64,000 bases of DNA from Closterium sp. Naga37s-1 (Eukaryota > Streptophyta > Zygnematophyceae > Desmidiales > Closteriaceae): the NCBI GenBank assembly GCA_947471745.1, contig CANJKZ010000981.1, forward strand, positions 868,001 to 932,000. Direction: 5' to 3'. Positions 21,501 through 33,500 of the stretch are shown here, piece after piece (position 1 is the first letter of the stretch; the number at the start of each line of letters is the position of its first letter). Both the position numbers and the translations under genes were made by a program. The notes beneath the pieces are model-generated. The model was not told the DNA's origin, did not search any database, and saw nothing but the letters and a program-made list of their open reading frames with translations.

Positions 21501-24500
21501 TTATGCTATTGGGTGTGGTGGTGATGCGCTGTGTGGTGTGGTATGGTATGGTGTGGTTTGATGGGGTGCTGTGCGGTGTGACTGGCTCTACAGAGGATGG
21601 AGGATGCACGTCGTGCTATAGCTAGCTGCACTGCCAATGGCGTTGTTGTCACGTCAAAGAAAGTACAACTCTGGAAGGTGGGTAATGCTTATTATTGTGC
21701 TTGCTGCTTGTGCTACCAACTGTCATTCTACCCATTTTCAAGTGCCTTGTACCAGCATGAAAACTGCCAACTGCCATGTACCCGTTTCTAAAGGCAATTC
21801 AAACAGTTTGCACCTCCCTCCCTCTGCCTTCTCTCCCTCCTCTCCCCGTCCTCCCTCCTCTCTCCTCTTCCCTTCCGCTCTCCACCCTTTCTCCCATCTC
21901 TCTCCCCTCTCCTTTCTTCCCTCTTCTCACCCTCCTCTCCCCTATCTCTCCTCCTTCTCCTCTCTCCTCTCTCAAACCTCCGCTCTCATCTCTCCTCTTT
22001 CTCCTCTCTCTCCCCTCTCTCCTCTCTCACTTCACTTCTCCCATCACAGCGCTATGCATGCGATGCATCGGACGATGGCATTCACTCCGTCCTCCAGTAC
22101 GATCCAAACCGACTGTGCCCTCTTTTTGAGTCGACTCAATTTTGAATCTATTTTTGAGTCGACTAAAAAAATGGCATTGACTCCTTCCTCCAGTACGATC
22201 CAAACCGACTGTGCCCTCTTTTTGTGTCGACTCAAAAAATGGCATTCACTCCTTCCTCCAGTACGATCCAAACCAACTGAGCCTTCCCCCCTGCACTACA
22301 CCCTTTCCACTCCCCTCCTTCTCCCATCACAGGACTATGCATGCGACGCATCGGACGATGACATTTACTCATTCCTGGAGTACGACCCAAACCGGCTGTG
22401 CCCACTGCCCCTTCCCCTGCACTCTCCCCTCTCCTCTCTCCCCTCTCCCTCTACACAGTCTTATGCATGCGACGCATCGGACGATGACATCTACTCCTTT
22501 CTTGAGTACGAACCCAACCGGCTGTGCCCCGATAAATGGCTGGCAACCCAGGCGCTTGTATTCACTCCTCTCTCCCCCTCTCCTCGCCTCCTCTCCCCTC
22601 TCATCTCCCATCACAGGGCTATGCATGTGATGCATCGGACGATGACATCTACTCCTTTCTCGAGTACGACCCAAACCGGCTGTGCCCAGATGACTGGATG
22701 GCCACCCAGGCGCTCATATTCACCCACAACTGCTTCGCGCTGCCCAAACGCCGCTGCATGGCGCGCACCAACCAGAGATGGACCGTGGTACGCTGAATCT
22801 GATCCGAGGTACGTTGAACCTGGACTCATATACGTTGAATCTGGACTGATTGGCGACTCAGGCGCTCATTCGTATTCGCCCACAACTGCTTCGCGCTGCC
22901 CAAACGCCGCTGCATGGCGCGCACCAACCAGAGGTGGACTGAGGTGCGTTAAATCAAGACCGTGTAGACCGAGGTACACTGAATCTGGACATTTAAACCG
23001 AGGTACGTTGAATCTGGACTGGATGGCGACTCAGGCGCTCATATTCACCCACAACTGCTTCGCACTGCCCAAACGCCATTGCATGGCCCGCACCAACCAG
23101 AGATGGACCGAGGTGCGTTGAATCTGGACTGAGGCATGTTGATGTCGAACCTAGACTGACTGAGGTACGTTGAACCTAGACTGAGGTACGCCCACACGAC
23201 CCCCTGCTTGCCCGCCTGCTTGCCCGCCTTTCCACCTGCCTGCATCCTCGCCCCCGCAATCCCTCCCAGCCCCTGCCCTTCCCAGCAGTGCTGTTCACCC
23301 AGGGAGCACTAAAGGACGAGAACGTGCGGCGGAGCTTGCACTCGTGCAATTCGTTTACGTGCCTCAACGCGCGTGTGGTGGGGGACTGTCTGTCTCTCTG
23401 ATACCACCCCCATCCCCCCCCAACCACCTGCTTGGCCCCATGCCTCCTCCCAACCCCTGCCCTTCCCAGCGGATCTCTTCACTCAGGCTGCACTAAAGGA
23501 TGAGAACGTGCGGTGGAGCCTGCATTCGTGCAAGTCGTTCTCCTCTGCCGCTACTACCAATGTGACTGACAGACTCTCCTCTCCTTGCTTGCGCCCCTCC
23601 CTTCTCCCCCAGCCCCTCCCCTTCCCTGCAGCACTGTTCACGCAGGGAGCACTAAAGGACGAGAATGTGCGGTGTAATTTACACTCGTGCAAGTCGTTCA
23701 CGTGCCTCAACACGCGCATGGTAGGGTGATCGTGGACTGACCCCCTTTCTGAGAACTCCCACTCCCCCAACCACCTGCTTGCCCCCCTTCCCACCTGCCT
23801 GCATCTTTGCCCCGCATCCCCACCCAGCCCCTGCCCTTCCCAGCAGCACTGTTCACTCAGTCTGCACTAAAGGACGAGAACGTGCGGTGGAGCCTGCACT
23901 CGTGCAAGTCGTTCACGTGCCTCAACACGCGCGTGGTGGGGGACTGCCGCAACTGCTTCAACCTCACGCTGGAGAAGAACCGATGGCAGCGCGGCTTCAG
24001 AGGGTCGCTGCCCATTCCCGCCGTCATCAAGATGAAGCGAGGGTCGTTGAGGTGAGAGGGGATTGGGTCGACTGCTGCAAAGCCGGATAAGTAAGGAGCG
24101 GCAGATGGCAGCGCGGGTTCAGAGGGTCGCTGCCGGTTCCCGTCGTCATCAAGATGAAGCGCGGGTCGTTGAGGTGAGGGTGACGAAGGTCCCAACTGCC
24201 AAGGTCCGTCACGATAAAAGCAAGCTGCCTTGGCCCTGCCTAGATGGGGGACTGTCACAGCCGCTTCAACTTCAACTTCGCGTAGAAGCAAGCTGCTTTG
24301 TCCACTTATGAGGCGCCTCAAAAGTGGGGTCGTTGAGGTGAGAGTGACAAGAGTCCCGTAGAAGCGAGCTGCCTTGTCCTTGTTTGGGCGGAAATATCAC
24401 ACTCCAAAAAAAAACCACGCCAATCACTCCTCAAGCCTGTTTTCTCCTCCCTGCACACTCCCTCCTGCAGGCTCGGGCTAGACGCGGGAGGAGGCACGGG

Positions 24501-27500
24501 GACGTTTGCTGCTCATATGGCGCTATACAACGTGACGATTCTCACGACGGCGATTAATGTAGATGGCTAGATGCGATGACTGCGTTGCAGTGCAGTGACT
24601 GTCTACTCCTCCCTTCTCCCCACCCGCAGGCTCGGGCTAGACGCAGGAGGAGGCACGGGGACGTTTGCAGCGCACATGGCGCTATACAACGTGACGATTC
24701 TCACGACGGCAATTAATGTAGATGGCTAGATGCGATGACTGCGTTGCAGTGCAGTGACTGTCTACTCCTCCCTTCTCCCCACCTGTAGGGTGGGGCTAGA
24801 TGCGGGAGGAGGCACGGGGACGTTTGCAGCGAACATGGCGCTATACAACGTGACGATTCTCACGACGGCGATTAATGTAGATGGCTAGATGCGATGACTG
24901 CGTTGCAGTGCAGTGACTGTCTACTCCTCCCTTCTCCCCACCTGTAGGGTGGGGCTAGATGCGGGAGGAGGCACGGGGACGTTTGCAGCGAACATGGCGC
25001 TATACAACGTGACGATTCTCACGACGGCGATTAATGTAGATGGCTAGATGCGATGACTGCGTTGCAGTGCAGTGACTGTCTACTCCTCCCTTCTCCCCAC
25101 CTGTAGGGTGGGGCTAGATGCGGGAGGAGGCACGGGGACGTTTGCAGCGAACATGGCGCTATACAACGTGACGATTCTCACGACGGCGATTAATGTAGAT
25201 GGCTAGATGCGATGACTGCGTTGCAGTGCAGTGACTGTCTACTCCTCCCTTCTCCCCACCTGTAGGGTGGGGCTAGATGCGGGAGGAGGCACGGGGACGT
25301 TTGCAGCGAACATGGCGCTATACAACGTGACGATTCTCACGACGGCGATTAATGTAGATGGCTAGATGCGATGACTGCGTTGCAGTGCAGTGACTGTCTA
25401 CTCCTCCCTTCTCCCCACCCGCAGGCTCGGGCTAGACGCGGGAGGAGGCACGGGGACGTTTGCAGCGCACATGGCGCTGTACAACGTGACGATTCTCACG
25501 ACAGCCATGAATGTGGAGACAGTGGCAGGGCGCACAGGCGGACTGCCTTACATGGAGACCCTCGCTCACCGGGGGCTCATCCCCCTCTGGTTACCACACA
25601 AGGTAGTGTGCGTGTGTGGTTACCACACAAGGTAGTGTGCGTGTGTCGTTACCACACAAGGTAGTGTGCGTGTGTGGTTACCACACAAGGTAGTGTGTGA
25701 GTGTGAGTGGGGTGGGGTGCAAGCAAGGCACATGGAATTATACAACGTGACGATTACCACACAAGGCAATGTTCTAATGGTTACCACAGATGGCAGTGTG
25801 CTAATGGTTACCACACATGGCAGTGTGCTAATGGTTACCACACATGGCAGTGTGCTAATGGTTACCACCCATGGCAGTGTGCTAATGGTTACCACCCATG
25901 GCAGTGTGCTAATGGTTACCACCCATGGCAGTGTGCTAATGGTTACCACACAAGGTAGTGTGCTAATGGTTACCACACAAGGTAGTGTGCTAATGGTTAC
26001 CACACAAGGTAGTGTGCTAATGGTTACCACACAAGGTAGTGTGCTAATGGTTACCACACATGGCAGTGTGCTAATGGTTACCACACAAGGTAGTGTCCTA
26101 ATGGTTACCACACATGGCAGTGTGCTAATGGTTACCACACATGGCAGTGTGCTAATGGTTACCACACAAGGTAGTGTGCTAATGGTTACCACACTAGGTA
26201 GTGTGCTAATGGTTACCACACAAGGTAGTGCGCTAATGGTTACCACACAAGGTAGTGTGCTAATGGTTATCACACAAGGTAGTGTGCTAATGGTTACCAC
26301 ACAAGGTAGTGTGCTAATGGTTACCACACATGGCAGTGTGCTAATGGTTACCACACATGGCAGTGTGCTAATGGTTACCACACATGGCAGTGTGCTAATG
26401 GTTGTAAAAGTAGCAAATTGAACAAGTAACTTCATTAGAGGAGAAACCTAGCATACATAGTTGGAAGAGAGGCTTGGAAGAGAAGGGTAAAGGTGACCAT
26501 AGGTTGGGTTGACCTCACTTGTAGAAGTGAGGCAACCCTAGGCCCACTTGGCTTGAGATGACCTCACTTGTGGGAAGTGAGGCACCCATAAGCCAAGTGG
26601 GTTGCATTTGGGGGCTCCACCACAATTGGGTGGATTGGCACCCCAAAGTGCAAGACTACACCCAAAGTTGGGTGTAGTCCCAACCCAACTGTACACCACA
26701 ATTGGTGTACAGTCACATGTGTTGGCATGCTACACAACATATATTTTAACACAACCCCTTAGCATGCTAACACAGGAAGAGAACAACCCTTGAATCAAGG
26801 GGCGCCCGGGCGAGCGAGGCCAATGAGGCGGAGGAAAGCAGAGTGCGCAGGGCGAAGGAGGGCCTTAGTGAAGATGTCGGCCAAGTTGGCCTCGGTCGCA
26901 ATCTTGCGAACGGCAATAAGGCCCTTCTGGACGAGCTCGCGAATGAAAAAGTAGCGGAGCTCGATGTGTTTGGAGCGGGCATGATAGACGGGGTCCTGAG
27001 TGAGATGGATGGTGCTGGCATTGTCGCACCAGAGGGTGGGGCACGTCTGGGGGGCGCCAAGCTCTGCAAGAAGGAAACAAAGCCAGCGGGACTCCTGGGC
27101 GGCCATGGTGCCAGCGTGGAGCTCGGCCTCGCAGGTGGAGCGCCAGCTGATGAGGCCGCTGCCAAGGGTGAAGCCGTAGCCCTGGGAGGAGCGGCGGTCC
27201 GGCTGCGTGTCAGCCCAAGAGGAGTCACTGAAGCCCGAGAGAAGACGAGGGGAAGGGCCGCCAAGGGTGAGGGCAAGGTCCTTGGTCCCGCGAAGGTAGC
27301 GGAGGACCCGCTTGGCAGCTTTCCAGTGCTCCTCAGTGTGACGACCGGTGCCGACAAAGCGGGCGAGCACGCTGATGGGGTAGGCGAGGTCGGGGCGGGT
27401 GCACATCATCGCGTACATCAGGGACCCAACGAGCTCGGCATAGGGGTGGGGGGAGGAGGTGGGGGAGGAGGGTGGTGCGAGTTGGTGGCCGAAAGGGAGG

Positions 27501-30500
27501 GGGGTGGAGACAGGCTTGGCCTGCGCCATGTCGAACTTCTCCAAGACCTGGCCGATGTAGTGGGACTGTGAGAGGGTGATGGTGCGAGCAGGGCGGTTGC
27601 GCGTGATGGCCATGCCCAGGTAGTGAGTGAGGGCGCCAAGGTCTTTGCACTTGAGACGCTGCTGCAGGGACAGCTTCATCTGCTCCATGTCGGCCCTGGT
27701 GTCAGAGAGCAGGATCATGTCGTCCACATACACCAGAATGAAGAATCGGCGGGGGGAGGAGCGGATGAAGAGGCTGGCGTCGGAGTGGGAAGCAGAGAAG
27801 CCGAGAGACCCTAAGGTGGCAGCCAGCTTCGCATGCCACTCACGCGGTGCCTGCTTCAAACCGTAGACAGGGCGGCGCAGCTGCCAAACAGTGTTCTCAG
27901 GGAAGGCTGCGTGGAACCCGGGGGGTCGCCGGAGGAAAATGCGCTCGTGCAGGTCGCCCTGCAGGAACGCATTGGAGACGTCCATGGAATCGATCTCCAT
28001 GTTGTCACGTGCGCCAATGTCGAGGGCGGCGCGAAGGGTGGGTGGTTTGGCGGTGGGGGCGTAGGTGAACCAGTAGTCCTCGGCCCAAGTCTGCGTGAAC
28101 CCCTTGGCGCAGTAGCGGGCCTTGTACACCGGTTCCTCGCCCGGCAGCTGCTTCACCCGAAAGACCCATTTCCCGTCCACGAGGTTGGCGCCGGCTGGGA
28201 GGGGGACATCGACAAAGGAGTCGTTGCGAATGAATGCCTCACACTCCAGGAAGATCGCTGCTATCCATTTATCCGCGTCAGGGCAGGTGATGGCTTCCTG
28301 GAAGGTGGAGGGAGTGAAGATGGTGGGGGTGGTGGTGGCGCCAAGGACAGGAAAGCCCAGGAAGTCAAGGTAGAGGGAGGCAAGGAACGGATTGTGCTCC
28401 CGAATGTTGAGGAACTCCTCATGGGAGTCCTCAAGGAGCTGAATGGAGGCAGGAGGAGGAGCCCCAAGGATTTTGTCCACCGAGCGGGTATGGATGTAAG
28501 GGAGGAGGAAGGGGGAGGAGCGGGAAGTGGCACGGCGCCGCTGCTGCTGCTGGTGCTGCTGAAGCTGCTGCCCTTGTTGTTGCGGCTGCTGCGGACCGTG
28601 CTGCTGCTGTGTCTGCTGCTGCTGCTGCTGCTGTCCCGGTTGCTGCTGTTGCGGCTGCCCCGGCTGCTGCTGCTGCTGCTGCTGCTCCGGCTGCTGCTGC
28701 TGCTGCTGCCCCGGCTGCCGTTGCTGCTGCTGCTGTTGCCCCTGCTGCCGTTGCTGGTGTTGCTCCGGCTGCTGCTGCTGCTGCCGCGGCTGCTGCTGGT
28801 GCTGCTGCTGCCCCTGCTGATGCTGATCCGGCTGCTGCTGCTGCTGCTGCTGCTGCCCCTGCTGTTGCTGATCCGGCTGCTGGAAAGGAGGAGAATGAGA
28901 GGAGGGAGAGGGGGGAGGGGGTGCAGTGGAGTGAGCGGGGGAGGCGGGTGCGGCAGGGTTGTAGACGTCGGCAGAGGAGGAAGGCGGGAGTGGAGCGGCG
29001 ACAGGTGGGAGGAGAGGCGCTGGAGGGAGAAGAGGCGGGAGGACGGTGTCGGTCCAAGCGAGGGGGCGAGTGGGAGGAGGGAGGGGGTCAGGAGGAGGGG
29101 TGGAGTAGTAGGGAGTGGACTCGTCGAAGACGACGTCAATGCTGCGGATGAGGCGATTGGTGGGAGGGTGGAGGAATAGGTAGCCAGGGGAATCACGATT
29201 GTGCCCAAGGTAGACACACTCCAGAGCGCGAGGAGCGAGCTTGCCAGCAGCGCGGGAGCGGTCGGCCGGTGGAATGAGGACGAACGCCTTGCAGCCCCAA
29301 ACACGAAGGCCTGCGGCGTCAGGCTTGGCCTTGGACCAGAGTTCTGTGGGGGAGGAGGAGGGATGCTGAGGGTGGGAGCGGAGATTGAGGAGGAGGGCGG
29401 CATGAATGAGAGCATAGCTCCAGAGGGAGGGAGGGGTGGAGGCGTGAGCAATGAGGCAGCGCGCAATCTTGGTGATCTCACGGATGCGACTCTCAGCGAT
29501 GCCGTTTTGCTGAGGGGAGTGGGGAAGGGTGGAGGTCTGCTGAATGCCGTATGTTTTGCAGTAAGTGGAGAGAGTATGATTGATGAACTCACCCCCACCG
29601 ACAGAGTGAAGGCGGCCTATGGGACGTTTGAAGTGGTTGCGGCACTGCTCAGCCCAGTTGATGACCACAGCCGGCACCTGGTCTTTCGTGTGAAGAAAGA
29701 AGACGGTGGAGTACCGACTGTGGTCGTCGACGAGCACGAGCATGTACCTGTGCCCCTGACGAGAGCGGATGGGATAAGGGCCCCAGAGATCCATGTGAAC
29801 AAGGTCAATGGGGGCGGGAGCGAAGGTGGGGTGACTGTGATGGGGGGACTGTTTGAGCTTGCCATGAATGCATGATGGGCATGGGGGAGCAGGGGAGGAG
29901 GGGAGGGGAGGTAAGGTGGGAGGAAGGCTGTTAAGGAGGCGAGAGGTGACGGTGGAGCGAAGTGCGGCGAAGTTGGGATGGCCGAGTCTGTGATGTAGGA
30001 GCACCGCAGGATGGGAGAGGGCAGTAGAGGAGGAGGGGGATGGGGTGGGGGAAAAGTTGGGGGGGGAGGAGGAGGCGGATGGAGTAGAGGAGGAGGATAT
30101 CGGAGGGAGAGGGAGAAGGGGAGGGGGAGGGTGAGGGGGAAGAGGAGGGGGAGGGGGAGGGAGAAGGGGACCGGTGGAAGTACCAGCACGAGTGGTGACG
30201 TGACAAAAGGAGGGACGGGGTGTGCGGAGCGTGTAAAGGCGAGTGCGAGGGCAAAGGGGAATGCGCAGGAGGAAACGACCAGAGGCGGTGTGATAGAGAT
30301 CGCAGTAGGAAGCAAAGCCAGGGTATATGGCGGTAATGCCAACGCCTTGGAGTTCACGGTGGGAGAGGAGGTTATTGCGGAGGGTAGGGATGTGGAGACC
30401 GGTGACTGTACCGGATGGGAAGGCGGTGCAAGGAAGGGTGGAGAGGTGAGTGCAGGGGATGGAAAAGCTGGAGTCGGCACCATGAACCTGGGTGGGAAGT

Positions 30501-33500
30501 GGGAGGGGGGTGAGGGTGCCAGCGTCTTTTAGTGCGGTTTCGGTGGCCCCACTGTCAAGGACAAAGTCCAGGGTGGGGGGGGAAGGAGAGGGAGGGAACA
30601 CAGAGTACTGGAGAGTTGTTTCATGGATAGAAGAGGGAGAGAGCGGCGGGTGCTGCTGCTGTAAGTACTGTTGCTGCGGCGGCTGCTGCGGTGGGAGAGA
30701 CTGTGGCGGTTGCGGCTGGAGAGATTGGGCTGCTGCTGCTGCTGGAAGCACCACCGATGCTGCTGCGGTTGCTGCGACTGGAGAGATTGTGGTGGCTGCT
30801 GCTGCTGGAAGCACTGCTGCCGCTGCGGATGGAGAGAACTGTGGCTGGTGTTGCTGCTGGAAGCACTGCTGCTGCTGCGGCTGAAGAAACTGTGGCTGCC
30901 GCTGTGCTGGAAGGACTGCTGCTGCTGCTGCGGCGGAAGGAACTGTGGCAGCTGCTGCTGCTGGAAGCACTGCTGCTGCTGCGGCTGGGGAAACTGTGGC
31001 TGCTGCTGCTGCAGGAAGGACTGCTGCTGCTGCGGCGGGAGGAACTGTGGCAGCTGCTGCTGCTGGAAGGACTGCTGCTGCTGCGGCTGGAAGGACTGCT
31101 GCTGCTGGGGATGGAGAAACTGTGGCGGGTGAGGCTGGAGAGATTGCGGCTGCTGTCGGTGTTGGAAGAACTGCTGCTGCTGCGATTGCCGCGGCTGGAG
31201 GAGATGTGGGGGGTGTGGCTGGAGAAATTGTGGTTGCTGCCACTGCTGGAGGTGCTGCTGCTGCTGATGCTGGAGCTGCTGGAAACGCCGCAGATGGGGA
31301 GGGGGGGAGGAGGTGAGCAGGCGGAGATAAGGGGGGGGGGAGGAGTGGAGGGTCGGAGTGTTGAGAAGGGAGGGGCGAGGAGTAACACTGCTCCAGTGAG
31401 GAGGGGGGAGAGGGGCAGGGGGGGTAGCAGTCATGATGGGTGACGGCGGGTGGACCCGCGGCGTCCAAGGGTGAAGTTGCTGCTGCTGAGGCTGCTGCAC
31501 TTCCCCTGCTGCCGCTGCTGCTGCCGCTGGCAGGAGGAGGGAGGGGGGGGGTAAAGGAGGGAGACAGCGGTGGAGGGCAGAGGCGTTCAAGGTGCAGGGA
31601 GCGACGGTGACAAGGGCGCAGGCGGCTGTGCGAATGTGCGGCGGCGGGAAGGGGAGGCGGTGGCAAAGTCGGGGGCGGAGGCGGCAAGCAGGCCGCGACG
31701 ACGAAGGGCGCAGGCGACAGCGGAAGGGCCGCGGCGGCGATGTTGAGAGCAGCGGCTGCAAGCAGGTTGCGGCGGCGGAAAGGTGAAGGCGGCGGGGAAA
31801 TGGCTGCGGCGGCGAAACGAGGGACGGCGGCGGCAGGCAGGCCGCGGCAACGAGGGGCGCAGGGGGAGGGGGAGGGGGGGGGGGAGAGGAGTAGGGAGAG
31901 GAGGAAGGGAGGGTGCAGTTGCGGCTGAATCTGCAGGCGGCGACGGGGCAGTCACGGCGGCAGGAAGTGTGGGCGGGGATGGCGCGGTCGCGGTGGAGGA
32001 TGGGCAGGCGGCGCCGAAGCAGTGGCGGCGGCAGGGCGGCGGCGGCGCAGTCGCGTTAACGGGAACCGCGGGGCGACGATGTTGCAGTTGCGGCGGGGGA
32101 AATTGCGGGCGGGTGGCGATGCAGAAGGGGCAGCGAAATGCGTGGGTGACGCAGAAGCAGGTGCGGCGGTGGGAGGGGAGGCGGAAATGCGAAATCGCGG
32201 CGGGGGGGGGGGGGGGGGGGGGGGCGCGGGAAGGTGACGACGAGCAGTCGCGGCGGCGGAATGCGCAGGCGGCGATGTTAGGTCGCGGCGGCGGGACGGG
32301 CAGGGGGGCGACGAGCTGTCGCGGTGGCGGAATGCGCAGGCGGCGATGTTAGGTCGCGGCGGCGGGACGGGCAGGGGGCGACGAGCTGTCGCGGCGGCGG
32401 GACGGGCAGACGGCGCCGAAGCAGGCGCGGCGGCGGGAAGGGGAGGCGGCGACGTGACGTCGCGGCGGAGGGACGGGCAGGCGGCGACGAGGCGTCGCGG
32501 CGGCAGGATGCGCAGGCGGCGCCGTAGCAGGCGCGGCGGCGGGAACGCGGCGACGTGACGTCGCGGCGGAGGGACGGGCAGGCGGCGACGAGGCGTCGCG
32601 GCGGCGGGATGCGCAGGCGGCGCCGAATCAGGCGCGGCGGCGAGAGGGGGAGGCGGCGACAGGGGGTCGCGGCGGGGGGGGAGGAGGGGACAGCGGCGTT
32701 GCGCTCGCGGCGGTGGTATCCGCAGGCGAGGAAGGCGTAATCGCGGCGGGAGGGGGGGGGGGAACGGCGGCGACGGCGTAGGTCGCGACGAGAGTATGCT
32801 AGTGATGGCTAGTTGAGCCACGCGTAGGAAAGGGTTTGTAGCTGTGGGGTGGGCCCATGGGGAAAAAAAAAACTGAAGGGAGGGAGAGGTAAGGCCTAGG
32901 AACAAGTAGCTCTATACCATGTAAAAGTAGCAAATTGAACAAGTAACTTCATTAGAGGAGAAACCTAGCATACATAGTTGGAAGAGAGGCTTGGAAGAGA
33001 AGGGTAAAGGTGACCATAGGTTGGGTTGACCTCACTTGTAGAAGTGAGGCAACCCTAGGCCCACTTGGCTTGAGATGACCTCACTTGTGGGAAGTGAGGC
33101 ACCCATAAGCCAAGTGGGTTGCATTTGGGGGCTCCACCACAATTGGGTGGATTGGCACCCCAAAGTGCAAGACTACACCCAAAGTTGGGTGTAGTCCCAA
33201 CCCAACTGTACACCACAATTGGTGTACAGTCACATGTGTTGGCATGCTACACAACATATATTTTAACAATGGTTACCACACAAGGTAGTGTCCTAAAGGT
33301 TACCACACAAGGTAGTGTGCTATTGGTTACCACACAAGGTAGTGCGCTAATGGTTACCACACAAGGTAGTGTGCTAATGGTTACCACACAAGGTAGTGTG
33401 CTAATGGTTACCACACAAGGTAGTGTGCGAATGGTTACCACACATGGCAGTGTGCTAATGGTTACCACACATGGCAGTGTGCTAATGGTTACCACACATG

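Larger units (their letters stand above)
26398..33273 (-). mobile_element. Ty1/copia element, whole-looking and very young
   Basis: Spans 26403-33268 (6866 bp) on the minus strand, with 349-bp LTRs at both ends that read as identical and a perfect 5-bp target duplication ATGGT (26398-26402, 33269-33273). The PBS (minus strand TGGTATAGAGC next to 32919) resembles the initiator-Met type, and a short purine tract adjoins the 3' LTR. One uninterrupted 1630-codon frame covers protease, integrase, RT and RNase H. I recognise no capsid-type gag domain or zinc knuckle; the region where gag usually lies is low-complexity GC-rich DNA. It belongs to a different copia family from the short-LTR elements in this window. 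Confidence 0.94.

Noticed and set aside
25666-26421. Open frame of VLMVTTQGS repeats
   Set aside because: A 27-bp repeat stays open in frame automatically. The unit is explained as exon end plus donor, and the reverse-strand TLPCVVTIS frame is open for the same reason.
28609-29151. Long plus-strand Ala- and Leu-rich frames opposite the young copia Pol
   Set aside because: Products of CTG/CAG runs read in other frames; the minus-strand frame has all the Pol motifs.
31952-32905. Minus-strand frame in the young copia leader as a gag gene
   Set aside because: Arg/Pro/Ala low complexity without any gag or zinc-knuckle signature. It is in the right place and strand, so I kept the question as a finding but not as a gene.
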